Part shown: piece by piece, positions 1 through 8,309 of the stretch
How positions within the stretch are numbered: position 1 is the stretch's first letter
How the letters are laid out: each line of letters opens with the position of its first letter
Assembly: GCF_006874475.1 (NCBI RefSeq)
Contig: NZ_VIRM01000003.1
Location: 1 to 64,000, forward strand
From: Microbispora hainanensis
GTDB taxonomy: Bacteria; Actinomycetota; Actinomycetes; Streptosporangiales; Streptosporangiaceae
Direction of reading: 5' to 3'
DNA: 64,000 nucleotides
Notes under the pieces: generated by a model
Database searches by the model: none
The model's input: the letters and a program-made list of their open reading frames with translations, nothing else
What the model was told of the DNA's origin: nothing
Made by a program: the position numbers and the translations under genes

Positions 1-96
1 CACTCTTCGAAGCTTACCTCCGGAAGCCACCCAATCAAGCTCGACGCCCGAAATACACCTTCTTCATCCCTAACCAATCGACTGACCGTTTCAGAG

Positions 97-125
97 GCCC
101 TAGCCGACATGGCTGTGGCTTTTTT
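97..125 (+). terminator. putative rho-independent terminator at the phage remnant edge
   Basis: An imperfect GC hairpin (AGCC, loop GACAT, GGCT, with an outer GCC/GGC pairing) is followed directly by six T residues. T-tracts are rare in this genome, so it stands out. It would end a transcript from the left, outside the window, before the scaffold remnant. The stem is short, so confidence is moderate. The first 96 bases hold no gene I can support. Confidence 0.4.
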
Positions 126-167
126 GATGCCCCCCAACCCGACATGGAGAGGCCCCCCTTTTTCCCA

Positions 168-803
168 ATGGACGAGAACGAGAACAGCCAGCCCGACAAC
201 TCCCCTTCTGGTGAGGCCACCGACAATGGCGGGACGCCGCCGAACCGACCAGGCCGGCGAAAAGGACCTGGCGGCCGAGCTGGAGAAGTGGAAGCACTTC
301 GCTCGGGAGCACGAGAAGAAGTGGCAGAAGGCCAGTGGTGAGCTGGAGGAGCTTCGCAAGGCGCAGATGACCGACGCGGAGCGGGCACTTGCCGAGGCCG
401 AGGGGCGGGGCCGCAAGGCCGCGCTGGAATCGACCTCGAAAGAGCGTGCCAAGCTCAAGCTTGAGGCTGCGGCTGCGGCTGCGGCTGCGGCTGCGGCTGC
501 GGCTGCGGCTGCCAAGGCTGGCGTGGACATCACGCCGCTGCTGGACAAGCTCGACGTCTCCCAGTTCTTGTCCGAAACCGAGGACAACGACAACGAGATC
601 GGTGACTTCGTCTCTCAGTTCTCCGCTCAGTTCGCAGCCCGCAAGCAGCCGAAGTTCCCACAGGGAATCGGGATCGGCCCGCAGAGCAACAGAGCAAGCC
701 GGGTCAGCTGACCCATGCCGATCTGAAGCGGATGACGCCCAAGGAAATCGCTGAGGCCGAGGCCAAGGGCCTCTTTGACGACCTCAAGAAGGGGCTCATC
801 TGA
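168..803 (+). pseudogene. phage capsid scaffold protein gene, frameshifted
   Basis: The parts of an actinophage-type scaffold (capsid assembly) protein are present but spread over two frames. An acidic, Asn/Pro-rich start (MDENENSQPDNSP) is read from 168. Near 240-255 the frame shifts by one and continues into a long Lys/Glu/Ala coiled coil with AELEKWKHFAREHEKKW and then AGVDITPLLDKLD. Near 680-700 it shifts back to the first frame and ends with LTHADLKRMTPKEIAEAEAK and DDLKKGLI before TGA at 801-803. That C-terminal helix is typical of scaffold proteins, which use it to contact the coat protein. Two shifts that cancel suggest a decaying gene, though two assembly errors cannot be excluded. 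The next gene encodes the coat protein, the usual phage order. Confidence 0.65.
466..510 (+). repeat. GCTGCG hexanucleotide tandem repeat encoding polyalanine
   Basis: About 7.5 copies of GCTGCG encode an uninterrupted alanine run of about 16 residues (the last from GCC) within the coiled coil of the scaffold remnant. The unit is a multiple of three, so copy-number changes would keep the frame. Perfect hexanucleotide repeats like this are prone to slippage. Confidence 0.9.
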
Positions 804-845
804 GTCCTCTCCCCCAGATAGCCCCACTCGGATTGGACATCATTC

Positions 846-1613
846 ATGGCTTTTGACTCCGCCACTCACGGCCAGGTGAAGCCTGGTTTCGTCCCGGAGA
901 TCTACTCGGCGAACCTCCAGGTGCGCCTGGAGGGCATGCTGGTCCTCGCCAGCGCCCTGGTCGCCAACCGCGACTTCGAGGGTGAGATCAGCAACCAGGG
1001 TGACACGGTTCACGTGCCGCTGGAAATCCTGGACCCGACGATCACCCCGCACCACATGCAGAACGGCCTGGGCACTCCCGAGGAGCTGGGCCTCACCGAC
1101 ACCGACATCAAGATCACCGAGGCGGACGGCTTCAACTTCCGCGTTGAGGACATCGCGGCTGTCCAGAACGCCGTCAAGGGTCTGGTCGCCAAGGTTCAGG
1201 AGCGCGCCGCGCGCAAGCTCGCCGAGAAGGCAGACCTGTTAGGTGTCAAACCTGATCACCACGGCGGAGGGCACCGCCGACCCGCGCGGCAAGACCGTCA
1301 CGAAGATCGTGCGGGACGACGCCCAGGAGCCCTCAAGGCGTACGAGACGATCGTCGCCGCGAACCTGGTCCTGGACAACTAGATATGCAGTCCGGCCGCT
1401 ACATCGTGGTCAACCCGAAGGTCCGCTCGGAGCTGCTTTTGGACGAGCGGTTCATCTCGGCCGACAAGTACGGCGGGGGCTCGGTGATCACCAACGGTGA
1501 GATCGGCCGCATCCTCGGCATGGCGGTCTACATGACCACGGTCATGCACGGCCGGGACATGGTCGTCCGCCACCAGATGGCCGTGACGTTCGCCAACCAG
1601 ATCGTCAAGACGC
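846..1613 (+). pseudogene. P22-like phage major coat protein gene, frameshifted and truncated
   Basis: The intact first part (846 to about 1243) reads like the N-terminus of coat proteins of the P22 gp5 type: KPGFVPEIYSANLQVRLEG, then VANRDFEGEISNQGDTVHV. After AEKADLLG the coding signal moves to another frame (NLITTAEGTADPRGKT), returns to the first (ALKAYETIVAANLVLDN, stop at 1381) and then moves to the third from about 1385 (SGRYIVVNPKVRSELL ... MAVTFANQIVKT). Homology-like sequence stops near 1613, before the expected C-terminus. At least three indels fall within about 140 bases, so no full coat protein can be made. Downstream to 1770 I see no gene, only the space before the sensor kinase. 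Confidence 0.75.
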
Positions 1614-1770
1614 CCTGGCCTGCCTCATGCACGGCTCCTGAGCGACGACCTCAGCGGCAGGTTCGCCGCGATCACCGGCGCATGGAGCGTCGAGCGGGAC
1701 ACGGCCATGACCATCGTCATGGTCCCGATGGGCGATTGCATCCGGTCCGGATCTCTCTAGGGTCGAGACC

Positions 1771-2919
1771 ATGGCGCGTATGGATTGGCTCCGTGTCGCC
1801 GATCGGCCGTCCCTGTTCAACTTCGTGTTCTGGGCGATGACGGCCATCCTGACCGCCGGCCTCGTGCAGGCGGCCGTGACCCGCACCACCGCCCTGCCGC
1901 ACGTCGCGCTCTTCGGCGCCGACCTGGTGCTGGTCGCGGCGCTCTGGCCGGCCCTGCCCTGGAGCCGCGGGCGGGGCCGCCTCTGGGTGGCGCCGCTGTT
2001 CCTGGCGGCGACGCTCACGCTGGGGGTCACCGGTTCGGCGGGATATCACCTGCCCCTGATCCTGCTCGCGGTGGCCGACCTGGCCTTCCTGTACGGCATG
2101 CGCGTCGCGACGGCCATCCTGTCGTGCGTCGTGGTCCTGTGCGCCGTCACGCCTCCGCTCGTCGGTTCGACGATCGCCGACGGCCTGGTCCAGGCCGCCT
2201 CGATGGCGATGTTCTCCGCGTTCGTCCTGGGCATGGTGGCGTCCATACGTGAGGCGCGGCGCAGGCGCGAGGAGGCCCAGGGGTTGCTGGAGCGGATCAG
2301 GGAGCTGGCCGTCGCCGAGGAGCGGGCGCGGATGGCGGCGGAGATGCACGACTCGGTCGGCCACCACCTCACCGTCATCAAGATGGGCCTGGAGAACGCC
2401 GAGCGGTTCCGCGAGCGCCGCCCCGAGGCCGCCTGGGCGGAGGTCCGCCAGGCCAAGGAGCTCACCGTGGAGGCGCTGGCCGACGCGCGGCGCTGGGTGC
2501 GTGCGCTGCGGCCGCTCGCGCTGGACGGCCGCGTCGGCAGCGCCGCGCTCGAACGGCTCGCGGCGTCGTTCGACGGCACCGGCATCAGCGTGAGCTTCGA
2601 GGTGCGGGGCGAGGAGCGGCGGCTGGAGGCCGACACCGAGCTCGTCCTCTATCGGGTGCTGCAGGAGGGGCTCACCAACGCGCTGCGGCACGCGAAGGCG
2701 GAGCACGTGCACGGCACGCTCACGTTCGGAGACGGCCGGGTGGCGCTCGTGGTCAGCGACGACGGAACGGGCCGGGACGACGGGTCGCGCGGCGGCTTCG
2801 GGCTGGCGTCGCTGGCCGATCGGGCCAGGGCGCTCGGCGGCACGCTGGCCGGCGGCAACAGGCCGGGCGGCGGGTTCGAGTTGCGCGCCGAGCTGCCGCT
2901 GGCGGGGGTGCGGGCATGA
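1771..2919 (+). CDS. two-component sensor histidine kinase, NarL/DesK type
   Basis: This 382-residue membrane sensor has hydrophobic segments over roughly residues 15-150, then a short coiled linker and a HisKA_3 dimerisation helix. Its phospho-acceptor motif AEMHDSVGHHLTVIK puts the histidine at about residue 193. A HATPase domain follows with N-box EGLTNALRHAK and G-boxes SDDGTG and GGFGLASL. No separate extracellular sensor domain is visible, so the membrane segments probably sense an envelope or lipid signal, as in DesK relatives (inference). The ATG overlaps nothing upstream. Its stop overlaps the ATG of the response regulator gene (ATGA), showing translational coupling with its partner. 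The signal and target genes are unknown. Confidence 0.93.
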   Translation: MARMDWLRVADRPSLFNFVFWAMTAILTAGLVQAAVTRTTALPHVALFGADLVLVAALWPALPWSRGRGRLWVAPLFLAATLTLGVTGSAGYHLPLILLAVADLAFLYGMRVATAILSCVVVLCAVTPPLVGSTIADGLVQAASMAMFSAFVLGMVASIREARRRREEAQGLLERIRELAVAEERARMAAEMHDSVGHHLTVIKMGLENAERFRERRPEAAWAEVRQAKELTVEALADARRWVRALRPLALDGRVGSAALERLAASFDGTGISVSFEVRGEERRLEADTELVLYRVLQEGLTNALRHAKAEHVHGTLTFGDGRVALVVSDDGTGRDDGSRGGFGLASLADRARALGGTLAGGNRPGGGFELRAELPLAGVRA

Positions 2920-3551
2920 CGCCGGTCACGGTGGTGCTCGTGGACGACCAGGCGCTGCTGCGCCAGGGGCTGCGCAAGCTGCTTGAGGTCGAGGACGGCA
3001 TCGAGGTCGCCGGCGAGGCGGCCGACGGCTACGAGGCGCTGCGGGTGATCGGCGACCGCCGCCCGCGCGTGGCGCTCGTGGACATGCGCATGCCGGGCAT
3101 GAACGGCGTGGAGCTGATCGTCCGCCTGGCCGCCGCGCATCCGGAGGTGGCGGTCGTCGTGCTCAGCACGTTCGACGAGGACGAGTACATCTTCGGCGCG
3201 CTGCGCGGCGGCGCGACCGGCTATCTGCTGAAGGACTGCTCGCCGGAGGAGCTGGTCTCGGCCGTCCACCGGGTGAGCCGCGGGGAGACCGTGCTGGGCA
3301 GCCCGGTGGCGGCCCGGCTCGTCGCCGAGCTGCGGCACCTGCCGGTGAACGCGGTCGCCTTCCGCGGGCAGGAGCTGCTGTCGGCCCGCGAGGTGGAGGT
3401 GGCGCGGATGGTCGCCGCCGGGGCCGCCAACAGGGAGATCGCGGCCCGGCTGTTCATCACGGAGGGCACGGTCAAGAACCACGTGTCGAGCGTGCTGCGC
3501 AAGCTGGGCCTGCGCGACCGCATCCAGCTCGCCCTGCACCTGCGTCCCTGA
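2916..3551 (+). CDS. LuxR/NarL-family response regulator
   Basis: The receiver domain (about residues 4-120) has the acidic pair D10-D11, the phospho-acceptor Asp at about residue 56 in VALVDMRMPGMNG, and the conserved Lys in GYLLKDCSPEEL. A LuxR-type helix-turn-helix (about residues 150-208) reads LSAREVEVARMVAAG, then NREIAARLFITEGTVKNHV. At 211 residues it is the normal length for a NarL-type transcription factor. It overlaps the sensor kinase gene by 4 nt and is certainly its partner. The stop codon lies inside the first copy of a 19-base direct duplication, and a strong hairpin follows 46 bases later. Confidence 0.95.
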   Translation: MTPVTVVLVDDQALLRQGLRKLLEVEDGIEVAGEAADGYEALRVIGDRRPRVALVDMRMPGMNGVELIVRLAAAHPEVAVVVLSTFDEDEYIFGALRGGATGYLLKDCSPEELVSAVHRVSRGETVLGSPVAARLVAELRHLPVNAVAFRGQELLSAREVEVARMVAAGAANREIAARLFITEGTVKNHVSSVLRKLGLRDRIQLALHLRP

Positions 3552-3588
3552 GCCGCGCCCGGCCGCGCTTGCGTCCCTGAGCCGCGCC
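3541..3588. repeat. 19-bp direct duplication spanning the response-regulator stop
   Basis: The bases 3541-3559 (TGCGTCCCTGAGCCGCGCC) recur exactly at 3570-3588, an offset of 29. The first copy contains the last codons and stop of the response regulator. A local tandem duplication is the simplest explanation; it does not change the protein. Confidence 0.85.
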
Positions 3589-3597
3589 TGCGGAGAG

Positions 3598-3627
3598 CCG
3601 GCGGCTCCCGCGAACGGGAGCCGCCGG
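3598..3627. terminator. bidirectional hairpin between convergent genes
   Basis: A perfect 13-bp stem (CCGGCGGCTCCCG / CGGGAGCCGCCGG) with a CGAA tetraloop lies between the response-regulator gene and the convergent M1 peptidase gene. There is no T-tract, as is common for actinomycete terminators. Position and symmetry fit a shared terminator for both strands. Confidence 0.75.
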
Positions 3628-3634
3628 ACGAGGG

Positions 3635-5065
3635 TCACCAGGAGGCGGGCTTGCCCTTCTGGAACAGCCACACGTCGAAGAACGCCTTCAGGTCCTTGCC
3701 CGAGACCTTCTCCGCCGCCTGGATGAAGTCGGCGGTGCTCGCGTTGCCATACCGGTGCTGGGCGGCCCAGTCCTTGATCAGCGTGAAGAAGGCGGTGTCG
3801 CCGATCTTGCCGCGCAGCGCGTGCAGCGTCATCGCGCCGCGGTTGTACGGCACGTTGCCGAACATGTCCTCGGGGCCGGGGTCGGCCGTGACGACCTGCC
3901 AGAACGACGAGGTCGCCGCCCGGCCGTAGTTGCTGGAGCTGTCGAACGTCTGCTGCGCGGTGGCGCCGCCGGTGTGCTCGGTCCACAGCCAGGTCGCGTA
4001 CGTCGCGAAGCCCTCGTTGAGCCAGATGTCGGACCACTTGGCGACGCTCACGCTGTCGCCGTACCACTGGTGCGCGAGCTCGTGCGCCATCGTGCCGACG
4101 CTGGGCGCGCTGGAGAAGATGGGCTTGGTCTGGCTCTCCAGGGCGTAGCCGACGTCCGGCGCGCGGTCGATGATGGCGCCCGCCTGGTTGTACGGGTACG
4201 GCCCGAAGATCGAGGAGAAGAACTCCAGGATGTCGGGGATCCTGGCGACGGCCGCGGCCGACTGGGCCTCCAGACGCGGGTCCACGGCGGTGTAGACCGG
4301 GATGCCGCTCGGCGTGGTCGTCTCGTTCACGGTGAAGTTCCCCAGCGTCACGGTGGCGAGGTAGGTCGCCATCGGCTCGGCCGAGTCCCACACGAACGTC
4401 GTCCTGCCCTTCGCGGTCGTCTTGGACACCAGGCGGCCGTTGCCGACCACCGTGACGCCCTCGGGGACCGTCGCACGGAAGGTGAACGTCGCCTTGTCCG
4501 TGGGGCTGTCGTTGGACGGCAGCCAGGCCGGGGCTCCCTGCGGCTCGCCCGGCACGAAGGCGCCGTCGTCGGTCGGCACCCAGCCCTCGATCGACTCGTC
4601 GGGGTCGGTGATCACCGGCGGCGTCCCGGCGTACGTCACCGTGACCGTGAACGTCTCCCCGGTCTTGAGCTTCGGCCGCGGCGTGACGACGAGCTCCTGC
4701 CCGTCCCGCCGGAAGTCGGCCGGATGCTTGCCCACCTTCAGCGACGTGATCTCCGGCCCGCGGAAGTCCAGGTCGAACTGGTCGAGGTCCTGGGTGGCGA
4801 CCGCGGTGATCACCGTCGTGGCGTCCATGACCTTGGTGGCGGGGTCGTAGGAGAACGTGACGTCGTAGTGCCGCACGTCGTAGCCGCCGTTGCCCTGGTC
4901 GGGGAAGTACGGGTCGCCGAGCGAGGGGGCGCCCGCGGAGAAGCGCGGCGCTCCGGGGTTGCCGGGGGCCGCGAGGGCCGTGGTCGCCTGGGTGGCGGCG
5001 AGCAGCGCGGCCGCGAGGGCCGCGCCGCCGAGCCGCGCCGCCCGGCGCGAGCGGGACGAGGTCAT
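3635..5065 (-). CDS. secreted M1-family zinc metallopeptidase
   Basis: The 476-residue protein begins with a Sec signal peptide (positive SRSRRAARLGG, hydrophobic Ala/Leu core, ALA-A cleavage site near residue 33). A beta-rich aminopeptidase N-like domain follows. The zinc site is HELAHQWYGD (H328, E329, H332) with the third ligand E351 exactly 18 residues later in WLNEGFA, the gluzincin pattern of M1 enzymes. The usual exopeptidase GAMEN motif appears altered near YALESQTKP. It probably removes N-terminal residues from peptides outside the cell. The family often has a long helical C-terminal domain; here the protein ends about 125 residues after the zinc site, so it is a short form. The start is backed by GAAAGGAAC upstream. 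It lies 64 bases after the M14 gene and may be co-transcribed with it. Confidence 0.93.
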   Translation of the reverse strand: MTSSRSRRAARLGGAALAAALLAATQATTALAAPGNPGAPRFSAGAPSLGDPYFPDQGNGGYDVRHYDVTFSYDPATKVMDATTVITAVATQDLDQFDLDFRGPEITSLKVGKHPADFRRDGQELVVTPRPKLKTGETFTVTVTYAGTPPVITDPDESIEGWVPTDDGAFVPGEPQGAPAWLPSNDSPTDKATFTFRATVPEGVTVVGNGRLVSKTTAKGRTTFVWDSAEPMATYLATVTLGNFTVNETTTPSGIPVYTAVDPRLEAQSAAAVARIPDILEFFSSIFGPYPYNQAGAIIDRAPDVGYALESQTKPIFSSAPSVGTMAHELAHQWYGDSVSVAKWSDIWLNEGFATYATWLWTEHTGGATAQQTFDSSSNYGRAATSSFWQVVTADPGPEDMFGNVPYNRGAMTLHALRGKIGDTAFFTLIKDWAAQHRYGNASTADFIQAAEKVSGKDLKAFFDVWLFQKGKPASW

Positions 5066-5129
5066 GAGGTTCCTTTCAAGGTCCGGGCGGCCGGGAGACC
5101 GGCCGCCCGGCCCGGTGTCTTACGTGGGA

Positions 5130-7946
5130 TCAGGCGACGACGGAGCGGAGCGGGATGCCCGCCGCGCCGAGGTCGCGGACCAGGTCGCGGACGAACGGGT
5201 GCTCGTCGGCGGACAGGCCGTCGGGGTTCGGGATCGTGATGTAGGACGAGCCGTCCGCGGACGCGGTCTGCGCCGTGTCCGTGTAGCGCTCGACCACCGC
5301 CTGCGCCCGCGCCAGGTCGGCGTCGGCCACCTGGATGACGATCGGCCGCCACTCGCCGCCGAGGTTCGGCGGCTCCTCGGCCGTCGCCGCGGCGCTGCGC
5401 AGCGCGTCCGGAGCGACGCGCAGCTTCGCCTGGGGCGAGGCCTGCGGCGCCGGGTAGAGCACGGCGTTGGCGAGCAGGTGGATCCCGTTCTCGTTGTACG
5501 CCCGGAACAGCGGGTTGTACGCGAACAGCACGGCGTGTCCGGCGCCGGTCGGCTCGTCGACGAGAGAGGCCGTGCCCTTGAGCGCCTCGGAGCCCACCGT
5601 GTAGCCGTTGGACCAGAAGGTGTCGTCCGTGGGGTAGGTGAGCACGTTCACCCCGGTCTGGCTGGGGTTGAGGATCGGGTCGCCGTTGTTGAACTGGAAG
5701 TCCTCCGCCGGCCGGCCGAGCGACACCGGGCTGTCCTGGGCCACGTCCACCCGGAAGTGCGAGCCGATGACCTGGTAGCCGGTCGGCTTGGCCTTCTCCG
5801 TCGTGGAGGTGAGGCCCGCGGCCCGGGCGACCCGGGTTCCCTCGTTGCGCAGCCCGACGTACGTGCCGCCCGCGGCCACCCACTGCCTGAGGTTGGCCAG
5901 GCCCTGCTCGGTCAGGCCGCCGTTGGAGCTGCTGCCGTCCGGGACGAGCAGGACGGTCCGCTCGGTGAACGCCGGAGTGTTGCCGTTGACGTCGGCCGTG
6001 GTCACCGGCTTGAGGTCGAGACCCCAGCGGGCGCCGAGCACGTAGCGGGCCTCGCCGTAGGACCCGGAGGTGGTGGAGACGCCGGTGCCGGCGAACAGGC
6101 CGACGTCGGGGGTGCGCAGCGCGGCGCCGGAGGCGGGGGCGCGGACGCCCTCGACCGTCACGCCCAGCGAGCGGGCGAGCTTGTCCAGATCGCCGCGCTT
6201 CATGGCGGTCTCGGGCAGGGTGACGACCCCGCTGGTGACGTCACGCGTGAGCGGCACACCCGCGCCGAGCAGCCGGAAGGTCAGCTCGGAGGCGGCGGCG
6301 GAGTCCATCGGGTAGGCGTACGACCCGCCCTTGGGCGCGTTGGAGGCGACGCCGCCGTCGATGTCCTTGACGAGGTCGGCCTTCGGCGACACCGCGTCGC
6401 CGGTGGAGATGGTGTCCACGCCCGCGAGCAGCGGGTTGCTCCACGAGGAGACGTCGTAGAAGTACGGGAACGGGACATAGGGGTCCTCGCCCATGACCGC
6501 CTGGATCCAGTGCTTCTGCGGCTGGTCCATGGGGATCCAGTAGGCCCCCTCGGGCACCGTCACGTCACTGGCCGTCCGGCCGCCGAAGACCCGCGCGGAG
6601 GGCACCTTCACCGGATTCTTCACCCGGTAGACCTCGACGTCCATACGGCGCAGCCGCTCGACCAGCCGGCGTACGTCGCCGAGCTGGCGGTCGGGCAGCA
6701 GGAAGTAGGACCGGATCGTGATGTCGGGCACCGGGAACCGGACGGTGTTGGCCGGCTGCACGACCTCGTTCGGCTCCAGGGCGCCCGCGGCGCCCTCGGC
6801 GAGCGAGGTCTGCCAGATCGAGTAGTAGCCGTTCAGCACCTCACGCCGGTTGTCGGCGGCCCAGCCGGTCGTGGCCCACTGGGTGTTGAACTGCTGCTGC
6901 ACCCGGTCTTCGACCGCCGAGGAGCTGCCCTTCTCGAAGGTCATACCGGCGGCGCCGAAGCCCGTGGCCGGGACGCTGTCGCCGTAGCCCATGTAGAACA
7001 GGTCGTACGTCGCGTAGTTGAAGTAGCACTCGGTGGTGACCACGTCGTCGCAGGCGCCGTTGTAGCCGAAGCCGGCGGCGTTCGCCGCGCCGATGCGGTT
7101 GATCCAGTCCACCGGCTGGTCGGCGATCTCGTGGTGGATCGGGTCGGCGTTCGGCGGGAAGAAGTACTGCCGGCCGCCCATCTCGTGGGCGTCGACGAAG
7201 ACCTGCGGCGGATAGCGGCGCAGCATCTCGAGCTTGCCGTCGGTCTCCGGCTGGGTGCGCGCGAACCAGTCCCGGTTGAGGTCGAAGCCGTACTCGTTCG
7301 TCCGGCGGCTCGCGTCGCGGCCGTCCGGGTTCTGGGTCGGCATGATGACCGTGAGCAGGTTGTCGTTGCGCTTGGCGACGTCGCAGGACAGGCCACTGGC
7401 CAGCTCGTACAGGGTCTTGAGCGCGGCGTCGGCGCCGCTCTTCTCGCCGCCGTGCACGTTGCCGGCGATCCAGACGATGGCGGGCGAGTCGTCGGCGATG
7501 CGCGCCGCCTTGTCCGCCTTCAGCGACCTCGGGTCGCGCAGCGAGCGGATCTGGTCCGCGATCTTCTTGAGCTGCCCGGGGACCATGTTGTGGGAGTCGG
7601 ACACGATGGCGTAGGGCAGGTCCTGGCCGGTCACGCTGTGGGCCACGGTGCCCGTGACCACGCGGTCCGAGGCGCCGCCCACGGCCTCCACGTACTTCTC
7701 GATCTCTTCGGTCGTGAGCACCCGGGGCTGGCCCTTGCCCAGCGGGAAGCCGAAGAACTGCTCAGGGGAGGGCACCTTGGCCACGTGGGCGTTCGGGTCG
7801 GTGTCGCACTCCGCGGGCGGCTTGCCGCCCGGCTTGGCCAGCGCCGGGGTCGCGGGCGTCAGCGTGAGCGTGGCCGACACCAGGACGGCGGCGCCGAGCG
7901 CCATGCCATAAGGGGATCTTCCGCACAGCAATGTGCGTAACCGCAT
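5130..7946 (-). CDS. secreted M14-family zinc carboxypeptidase
   Basis: I place the start at the ATG at 7946 (MRLRTLL), five bases after a GGAGG box; longer versions would cover the leader. The 938-residue product has a signal peptide ending near ALA-KPGG. The catalytic M14 domain shows the zinc ligands in AGNVHGGEKSG (HxxE) and, further on, VDAHEMGG, with the substrate-binding motif FDLNRDWF. The long C-terminal half (about residues 450-938) resembles the glutamine-amidotransferase-like and beta domains attached to large actinobacterial M14 enzymes; I cannot assign it firmly. It probably trims C-terminal residues from peptides outside the cell. The M1 peptidase follows in the same direction, so the pair would attack peptides from both ends. 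Confidence 0.92.
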   Translation of the reverse strand: MRLRTLLCGRSPYGMALGAAVLVSATLTLTPATPALAKPGGKPPAECDTDPNAHVAKVPSPEQFFGFPLGKGQPRVLTTEEIEKYVEAVGGASDRVVTGTVAHSVTGQDLPYAIVSDSHNMVPGQLKKIADQIRSLRDPRSLKADKAARIADDSPAIVWIAGNVHGGEKSGADAALKTLYELASGLSCDVAKRNDNLLTVIMPTQNPDGRDASRRTNEYGFDLNRDWFARTQPETDGKLEMLRRYPPQVFVDAHEMGGRQYFFPPNADPIHHEIADQPVDWINRIGAANAAGFGYNGACDDVVTTECYFNYATYDLFYMGYGDSVPATGFGAAGMTFEKGSSSAVEDRVQQQFNTQWATTGWAADNRREVLNGYYSIWQTSLAEGAAGALEPNEVVQPANTVRFPVPDITIRSYFLLPDRQLGDVRRLVERLRRMDVEVYRVKNPVKVPSARVFGGRTASDVTVPEGAYWIPMDQPQKHWIQAVMGEDPYVPFPYFYDVSSWSNPLLAGVDTISTGDAVSPKADLVKDIDGGVASNAPKGGSYAYPMDSAAASELTFRLLGAGVPLTRDVTSGVVTLPETAMKRGDLDKLARSLGVTVEGVRAPASGAALRTPDVGLFAGTGVSTTSGSYGEARYVLGARWGLDLKPVTTADVNGNTPAFTERTVLLVPDGSSSNGGLTEQGLANLRQWVAAGGTYVGLRNEGTRVARAAGLTSTTEKAKPTGYQVIGSHFRVDVAQDSPVSLGRPAEDFQFNNGDPILNPSQTGVNVLTYPTDDTFWSNGYTVGSEALKGTASLVDEPTGAGHAVLFAYNPLFRAYNENGIHLLANAVLYPAPQASPQAKLRVAPDALRSAAATAEEPPNLGGEWRPIVIQVADADLARAQAVVERYTDTAQTASADGSSYITIPNPDGLSADEHPFVRDLVRDLGAAGIPLRSVVA

Positions 7947-8309
7947 CTCGCCTCCAGGCGGGGGGACGGGGAGGTCTCGGTGGGAGAGCGCCCGTCCGGG
8001 AAACGACAAAGTCACTGCGGACAGTATTAGAACGGAATAAACCGGACAAGCCGCGGCGAAACATAACCATGCGCGAACGGAAACTGTGAGAAATGGCGTT
8101 TTCGCAAGTCAATGTGCCAGCGGCTGTCCGAATCACCCTTTTATAACGTCCGATAACAACTGGGCATCGGGTTCGCCCGCCACAGCGGCGGTCACAGCCG
8201 GTCGGCGCGGCCCGCGACGTCCCCGCCGGCGCCGGGCATCGTGTGATCGAAGACGGACGTCCGCGCGCTCCGCTGTGGGACCATTCAGGATGTTCGGAGG
8301 AGGGACAGG
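7947..8309. other. divergent intergenic region (M14 peptidase / STPK)
   Basis: This 363-base gap separates the M14 gene (minus) from the first STPK gene (plus). It is less GC-rich than its surroundings, especially 8000-8165. It holds a good minus-strand promoter (8021-8049) and an AT-rich TTTATAACG near 8139 that might serve the kinase, without a convincing -35 box. No coding signal was seen. Confidence 0.6.
8021..8049 (-). promoter_or_regulatory. promoter of the M14 peptidase gene
   Basis: On the minus strand TTGTCC (8049-8044) is followed after 17 bases by TACTGT (8026-8021), matching the actinomycete housekeeping pattern TTGnnn-N17-TAnnnT. Transcription would start near 8014, giving a leader of about 70 bases with the GGAGG box at its end. 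Confidence 0.6.

Noticed and set aside
1-96. An open frame from the left edge (LFEAYLRKPPNQARR...) running into the scaffold start
   Set aside because: Its codon use is not biased to G/C in third positions, and a terminator-like hairpin lies inside it.
1614-1770. Possible C-terminal scrap (LSGRFAAITGAWSVER...) before the sensor kinase
   Set aside because: No start or recognisable family; too short to call.
4890-7940. A plus-strand open frame of over 1000 codons opposite the M1 and M14 genes
   Set aside because: It is the mirror of real genes in GC-rich DNA: it is Arg/Gly/Val/His-rich, lacks known motifs, and the minus-strand proteins have complete catalytic sites.
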